A stretch of 64,000 nucleotides of DNA, from assembly GCA_029204045.2 (NCBI GenBank), contig CM055064.1, positions 5,024,669 to 5,088,668 on the forward strand. The letters are read 5' to 3'. Source of the DNA: Tillandsia leiboldiana (taxonomy: Eukaryota; Streptophyta; Magnoliopsida; Poales; Bromeliaceae). Numbering within the stretch: the stretch's first letter is position 1; the number at the start of each line of letters is the position of its first letter. A program made the position numbers and the translations under genes. Below the pieces are notes generated by a model. It was not told the origin of the DNA. It was given only the letters and a program-made list of their open reading frames with translations, and did not search any database. Below are positions 59,263-64,000 of the stretch, piece by piece.

Positions 59263-62229
59263 CTACTTGGAGTATGGTGAAGCCAATCCCCAAGCCTGGA
59301 CCAAAAAAAAGAGAGGCTACATTAAGGGGGAAAATCAACTAAAAAGTGAAGAGCAATGTAAGTGTTGCCATGTGGTGTGTCCATATTCGCCGGTTCTATT
59401 TTCGACTCAATCCATATGAGATTTGGCTTAGAATTTATCCTTATATTTTAAGGATAAAATCGGGATTTATCCTTATATGTTAAGAATAAGGATAGAGTTT
59501 ATTCTTATGTGTTAAAAATAAGGATATGTTTCTTATTGGTTAAGAAACATATCTTAACCCATATCCTAATCATATTCTATTTATCTCTACTTGAGAAAAA
59601 TGATATCCTAAAGGGTCCTAATAGTCTATAAATAGAACCCCTTCCCCTATACGGGAATATACGATATACGATACACGAAATAGAGATTTCTCCTCCGTTC
59701 TTTCTGGGTTTTGGAGTGTGGACATAAAAGAGGACTCTGGTAGCCCTCTTCGCATCCGATCCGCAACCAGGAGATTCGTAGCCCTCTTCGCATCCGAAGC
59801 CCTCTTCGCATCCGATCCGCAACCATCGCATCCGAAGCCCTCTTCGCATCCGATCCGCAACCAGAAGATTTGTGGAGAGTCAAGAATTACCAAGACAAGG
59901 ACGATCCAAGAAGGCTAGTAAAACAAGCTACCCGATCCGGCTTTTGGTTCCTGTATACGTTGGCTATCCAGTTTGTAAGTTTCCGCTGCCCTCTAATTCC
60001 AACAGTAAGAATCAAAGTGCACTTCAAAAAATAAAATATGCACAAATTATAAAAATATACGACATCGATTGTAACAAACAGAATAAGACTACTCATATGC
60101 TCTCGCAGCTCAACGTATGCGCCGGAGAAGTACTTTACAAGTGCAAAGAATCCAAGAAAAATGGTTGAGCATGCCACCAGAAATAGCTTGATTTCATCGA
60201 AAAAGAAAATTCTGACATTTCGTAATCCGATTTAAAGAATTGCAATGTTACCTACTATATTATGTATAACTGCAGCAAAGTTGCACGGATTCAAGGAATT
60301 TTGGCAAGAAAACTTTGAATGAGGAGACTAAGCCTAATCTTAGAAGATAAAACTACATTTTTCGTGGTTTTTTTTAAGAAAAAAATTGGAGGTCCCTAAA
60401 TCGACATTGTAGTCCATTAAGAGAGTACAAGAAGAAAAGAAATGTTGAATAATCGTATCAATCATTTACCTGGATTTTTCCATCGGATGTTCCTACGACC
60501 AAAACTTCTCCATCAGCATCAAGTGCCATGCACTGGACCCGAGAGTTGGTGCCGATCTGAAGAGCTCCTATCTTAGTAAGCTTCTCCTTCGACCAGATCT
60601 CTACAACACCCACCTTACTGCCCAAGTATATTAATTCGGTGCTGATAACCATTAACCGCACGTCCATCGTCGATGGTATAGATCCAACGAGATTGTAATT
60701 CGAAGTACTCCAAATCTGAAACAGAACTCAAGTTTCAAAGATGTACTCCAAACTTAAAAACAAGTAGGAAAAGATTCAAGTGGAAGAACACAATAATTAA
60801 TGGAAAACCAAAAGCAACAACTTTCGTATGTTCAAGTACTTTTCTCTTCTCCCCATAGGGAATCACCATATGGAATGTGATTGGATTTGTTCTTCATTTC
60901 TGTTCATCAAGTTTCTAAAAATTCTGACATTTTAATTTTTTTTTATTCAATCATATTAATGTCATCTTCAGCCTATTTTGATGTTGAACCTACCGATAAT
61001 GCAGACAACAGATTTAGGTGAAGATTTTTACCCTCACATATTTGTAAGGAATTTTTTTTTTAAAAAAAAAGAGCTGTTTCTTAATTTCATTGCCTTTTGT
61101 TTCAGGTAAATAAACTACCTTAACTGCTCCTCCATCTGCAGAAGTGCTACCTGAATAGAGCAATCCATCATGAACTTGCACTGCATATATAGGACTTGAA
61201 TTTCCCAGCAGCTTCTTACTTCCTGATTGGACTGTAGCTAATGTTCTAGTAGCCAAATCGATTTCCTGAAATTAGTCATTTTTTAGTGAAAGAAGGACGT
61301 GACATGCATCCATACCAGGGTTACACATAACAGAAAAAAGAAAAAAAAAAACTCCAGAATTTAGAAGTTCTATTCTTTAGAAATATATATTGCAGAATGC
61401 TTAAATGACTAAGAGATGGAATAGGAAGAAATCTCCGATAGTCATCTTTATCAAGTTCATTTTTGACAAAGAAAGATATTGTTTGGTGTTTCTTTGTTTT
61501 TGTTGGTTTTCCTCAAGTTCTACATGATCAAAGGTACCTAAATTGAACTCATTGGTTTCTTTTACTACTGTTGAAGATTTTGCAAACTCATATTTCAGAA
61601 AACAATTAAAGAAATAGAAATTTGAGTTACTACACATTTTTGCCTTCACTTGTCTAACCATGATATAGAGTTTGCAAACCATCCCACGCTAAGCAATATT
61701 AAAGAATATCATCAAATCATCTGCCTTTAATTGCATAGATCTTGACAATTAATAAAAAAGAAAGTATAAGCAACTAAGGCCAAAAACTATTAAAATTTTT
61801 CTTTGGCAGCAAGAGTAAAGAATATGGATGAAGAAATTAAACAATTTATATATACATAAAAATATGCCGATACAAATGCTTGTATGTGTGTTTGCGGGCA
61901 GACCCATTTATCTACAAAATGGAAAACCACCAATTATAAAAGCATACCTGGATACTGCTATCATTACATCCGCAGTAAAGCCTCCCCTGGACTTGAACTA
62001 AAGACCTTACATACCTGTTTGGGCTAAGAAGCTTGGAATTCCCAATCCAGGACAGTAACTGAAAAAGGAAATAAATGTTATTATGCGCAAGCAACTGCGA
62101 AACAACTGGTTGGAAAAGATAAAATAAAGGCATCCAAAAGCACCTTAACGCCAGCTCCTTGTGGAATGAAGCAAGCAATCGAATTTGAGATGATTAAATT
62201 ACGAACTTGCTCTTTTGTGTCATGCACTT
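59263..62229 (-). CDS. LIN: LIN/CERBERUS-like WD40 protein, last five coding exons (5' part outside window)
   Basis: C-terminal WD40 part of a probable U-box/WD40 E3 ubiquitin ligase; legume members are needed for symbiotic infection, other plants have homologues of less clear role. Exons on the minus strand: 62144-62229, 61948-62058, 61119-61265, 60470-60715, 59263-59295; all GT-AG, frame kept, 623 nt in total. Protein signatures in order: 'SNSIACFIPQGAGVK', 'PNRYVRSLVQVQGRLYCG' with 'CNDSSIQ', 'EIDLATRTLATVQSGSKKLL', 'AVQVHDGLLYSGSTSADG', 'VGVVEIWSKEKLTKIGALQ', 'VLVVGTSDGKIQ', and a final 11-codon exon 'AWGLASPYSK' plus stop. The last exon was placed because it completes the usual GKIQ-AWGL ending. 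Introns carry a solo LTR (last intron) and a MULE end (most upstream intron visible). The U-box and armadillo-like parts are not in the window, so ligase function is inferred from the family. Confidence 0.8.
59363..60004. mobile_element. Solo LTR, 642 bp, in the last intron of the LIN-like gene
   Basis: TGTTGCC...CCAACA with an exact 5-bp duplication GTAAG (59358-59362 and 60005-60009). It contains a TATA-like 'tctataaatagaac' at about 59625 followed by repeats of 'gccctcttcgcatccgatcc' (59751-59865). No internal region or second LTR. In the reading given it is opposite in strand to the host gene. Confidence 0.9.
59751..59865. repeat. Tandem repeats in the solo LTR
   Basis: Three to four units of 'agccctcttcgcatccga' alternate with 'tccgcaaccag'. 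The arginine/aspartate-rich open frames over this stretch are repeat products. Confidence 0.85.
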
Positions 62230-62427
62230 CTACATAATGAAGAGCGAATTTTTTTTAAAAATAATCTTAAAATTTTTTTTAATTGTAAAAATAGGCTTCT
62301 GAAATTTTTTTTTACAAAAATAGTCTTATGCGGCGAATGGTTTACCGCTTTTAAATGCAGTAAACCATTCACCGCATTCATAAGCTTACAGAAAATTTTA
62401 AAGCCTATGAAAGCGGCAAATGGTTCA

Positions 62428-62551
62428 CCGCTTTTAAAAGCGGTAAATCATTTGCCGCTTTTAAAAGCGATGAACCACTTGCCGCTTTTAAAAGCGGTAA
62501 ACGATTCACCGCTTTTAAAAGCGGTGAACTATTCACCGCTTTTAAATCACT
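62428..62551. repeat. Five-unit 27-bp array of a 16-bp perfect palindrome
   Basis: CCGCTTTTAAAAGCGG or a near copy starts at 62428, 62455, 62482, 62509 and 62536, exactly 27 bp apart, with 11-bp spacers of the form t(a/g)aa(c/t)nattca or similar. The third and fifth units differ slightly or are truncated. Looser related palindromes lie at 62331-62420 ('accgcttttaaatgcagt', 'gcggtgaa'-type words). Confidence 0.92.
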
Positions 62552-62681
62552 TATACCCTAGCCCCCGCACAACTCTTCTTCTTCTCTTCTCTTCTCTTCT
62601 CTTCTTCTTCTTCTCCCCGCATTCTTCTCCCCGCACAGTGCCCCGCACAGTGCTGCACCCTCTCTCTTCTCCCCGCAGCCC

Positions 62682-62713
<32 letters not shown>

Positions 62714-63386
62714 GCCACGAACACACACACTCTCTCTCTCTCTCACGCGCACTCTACTCTCTCTCACTCTCACTCTCACGCACTGTGCACAGTGCACAGT
62801 CTTCCCTACATTTTCCCTCATTTTCCCTACAGTGAGCTCGAGCTCTCTCCCTCTACTTCTTACTTGAGGTACATTTTTTCCTATATATTTTTTTCATAGT
62901 TTAATTTATTTTATTTAGGGTTTAAAAAATTAATTAACTTTATTATTTGTTAGAGAATTAATTAGATGGCATTCCAATGAATTAGTAAGTAGAAAATTAG
63001 TATGTTAATTAGTAAGTAGAAAATCACTAATTAAGTAAGTAGGAAATCACTAATCGATAGTAAAAAAAATTAGTAAGTAGAAAATCACTAATTAATTAAA
63101 GAATTAGTAAGTTACTTTAGTATGTTAATTAAATGGAGTATAATTAGATGCATTATATAATTAGTGAGTCACTTTAGTGAGTTACTTTAGTATGTTACTT
63201 TAATATATTACTTTAAATTAGCGAGTTACTTTAGTATAATTAGTGAGTTACTTTAGTGATGCGGATTAAAATAAAAATTAAATAGAAAATTATTATATAA
63301 TTAGATGCATTATATAATATCTAATTGCGATATTAAATTTTTTTTAGTATTTATTTTCTGAATATTATTTTTTTGTTGAAATTAGG

Positions 63387-64000
63387 ATGGCTCAAAATTT
63401 AGCTATTAGTGTTAACTGGGATGGACAACTTGTTATGCAAGATTATAATCCACAGTATATTGGAGGTCGTAAGAAATTAAGTGGCATTCCAATGAATATT
63501 ACATTTAGGGATTTTGAGAGAAAAATGTATAGAATTACCAATATAAGAAGAGATGAGTGGCTTCTAATTATTAAAGTTCGATATCCAATGGGAGGAAATC
63601 AATATGATGTGATCGAAATTACGGATGATGACTCATTGTGTGGTATGATGGCATTATCAAGGAATTGTTCATGCTTGATAATCTACATTGAGAAGCAGAT
63701 GGTTGCATCTCACGGCTATTATTCAAGAATGTTAAATAGTGAATTAGACGTATATGTAATATCTCCTATGGCTGAAAGAGAACCATTTCATTATGACATC
63801 GGAGATGGAGCAAATATATCTAGGTTAGTATTACAAATTGTGGCTTTATATAATTTTTTAGTTAAAATAAACGTTTAAATTGATTAATTATTCAATTGTA
63901 GAGAGTACGGAGTTGTCCGTCCTCCATCTCTCCCACATAGTAGTGATCGTGCCACGACATCCAGATCGCTCGCTCCACTTGGTGGACAACAAAACGATAC
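63387..64000 (+). CDS. MULE transposase-type protein, N-terminal part (partial)
   Basis: Exon 1 63387-63823, intron 63824-63901, exon 2 from 63902 to beyond the window. The visible protein starts 'MAQNLAISVNWDGQL', has 'YIGGRKKLSGIPMNITFRDF', 'MYRITNIRRDEWLLIIKVRY', 'ITDDDSLCGMMALS' and 'CSCLIIYIEKQ', then a Ser/Pro-rich linker ('VVRPPSLPHSSDRATTS'). This order is that of the PB1-like N-terminal region found in many plant MULE transposases, before the DDE domain and zinc knuckle. Neither of these is inside the window, so transposase identity is inferred. The splice junction joins AG|A to keep frame. The frame is intact over all visible codons. Confidence 0.7.

Larger units (their letters stand above)
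62240..64000 (+). mobile_element. 5' part of a Mutator-like element (MULE), continuing past the window
   Basis: Starts next to the LIN-like exon with AT-rich terminal-repeat-like blocks (62240-62335: 'aaaaataatcttaaaatttt', 'acaaaaatagtctta'), a palindromic array, a CT-rich leader (62560-62860) and then a MULE-type coding exon. The block order 'aaaatttnttttacaaaaat' with 'agtctta' resembles the ends of the 2557-3590, 13850-14600 and 14921-16500 elements. The right end is not in the window, so autonomy is not shown. Confidence 0.65.

Noticed and set aside
60100..60170. A last LIN exon near the 'gcatacgttgagctg' segment (minus strand)
   Set aside because: It lacks a proper acceptor and does not give the AWGL ending; 59263-59295 has acceptor, frame and the expected residues.
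62428..62551. CRISPR-like appearance (constant repeat, variable spacer)
   Set aside because: Spacers are only 11 bp and similar to one another, the host is a plant nuclear genome, and no cas gene exists; it is a transposon-internal tandem array.
62215..62835. Long plus-strand open frame with 9-residue repeats
   Set aside because: It is the translation of the 27-bp palindromic array followed by a CT-rich leader; it overlaps the LIN-like splice acceptor and shows no domain.

Overview
This is a window of AT-rich plant nuclear DNA. Its genes have many GT-AG introns, the space between them is crowded with nested transposons and (TA)n tracts, and the proteins are plant-specific. One gene (CDKF;1-like) has a very GC-rich first exon next to AT-rich introns, which is typical of monocots. 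A commelinid monocot such as pineapple would fit, but that is an impression and no species is demonstrated.

Four host genes can be supported. (1) 17517-27506 (+): 18-exon AIM1-type peroxisomal multifunctional protein of fatty-acid beta-oxidation; the reconstructed product is 725 aa and ends in a peroxisomal targeting tripeptide. (2) 48919-54231 (+): EMBRYONIC FLOWER 1 (EMF1)-like Polycomb-associated repressor, 4 coding exons, 1083 aa. (3) 55188-58139 (-): CDKF;1-type CDK-activating kinase, 2 exons, 472 aa, convergent with EMF1. (4) 59263-62229 (-): the last five coding exons of a LIN/CERBERUS-like U-box/WD40 protein, whose 5' part lies outside the window. The first three carry a telo-box (AAACCCTA) just upstream of the start codon. 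They show no pathway link to one another; this is ordinary plant gene order.

Region by region: 1-17400 is gene-free and consists of hAT, MULE, Tourist and LINE remnants, MITEs and microsatellites. It includes a Pack-MULE-like element carrying a broken CPBP/CAAX-protease fragment. 17479-27700 is the AIM1 gene, with one hAT-like and one MULE-type insertion in its introns. 27700-47400 is again transposon territory. It holds a complete non-autonomous Ty1-copia element (perfect 5-bp target duplication, PBS, gag-protease remnant) whose left LTR is split by three Tourist-like elements in a row, a probable 3.5-kb solo LTR, a second Pack-MULE-like element, CACTA-type MITEs and a MITE family bordered by (TA)n. 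47444-62229 is the compact gene block. A solo LTR sits in the last intron of the LIN-like gene. From about 62240 to the window end runs the 5' part of a Mutator-like element (MULE) with a transposase-type N-terminal exon and an exact 27-bp array of palindromes.

I found no unmistakably new biological system. The most unusual structures are the 27-bp palindromic array in the MULE, the terminal-repeat architecture this MULE may share with the gene-fragment-carrying elements far away in the window, the Tourist chain inside a copia LTR, and the (TA)n-bordered MITE family. No tRNA, rRNA or CRISPR was seen.
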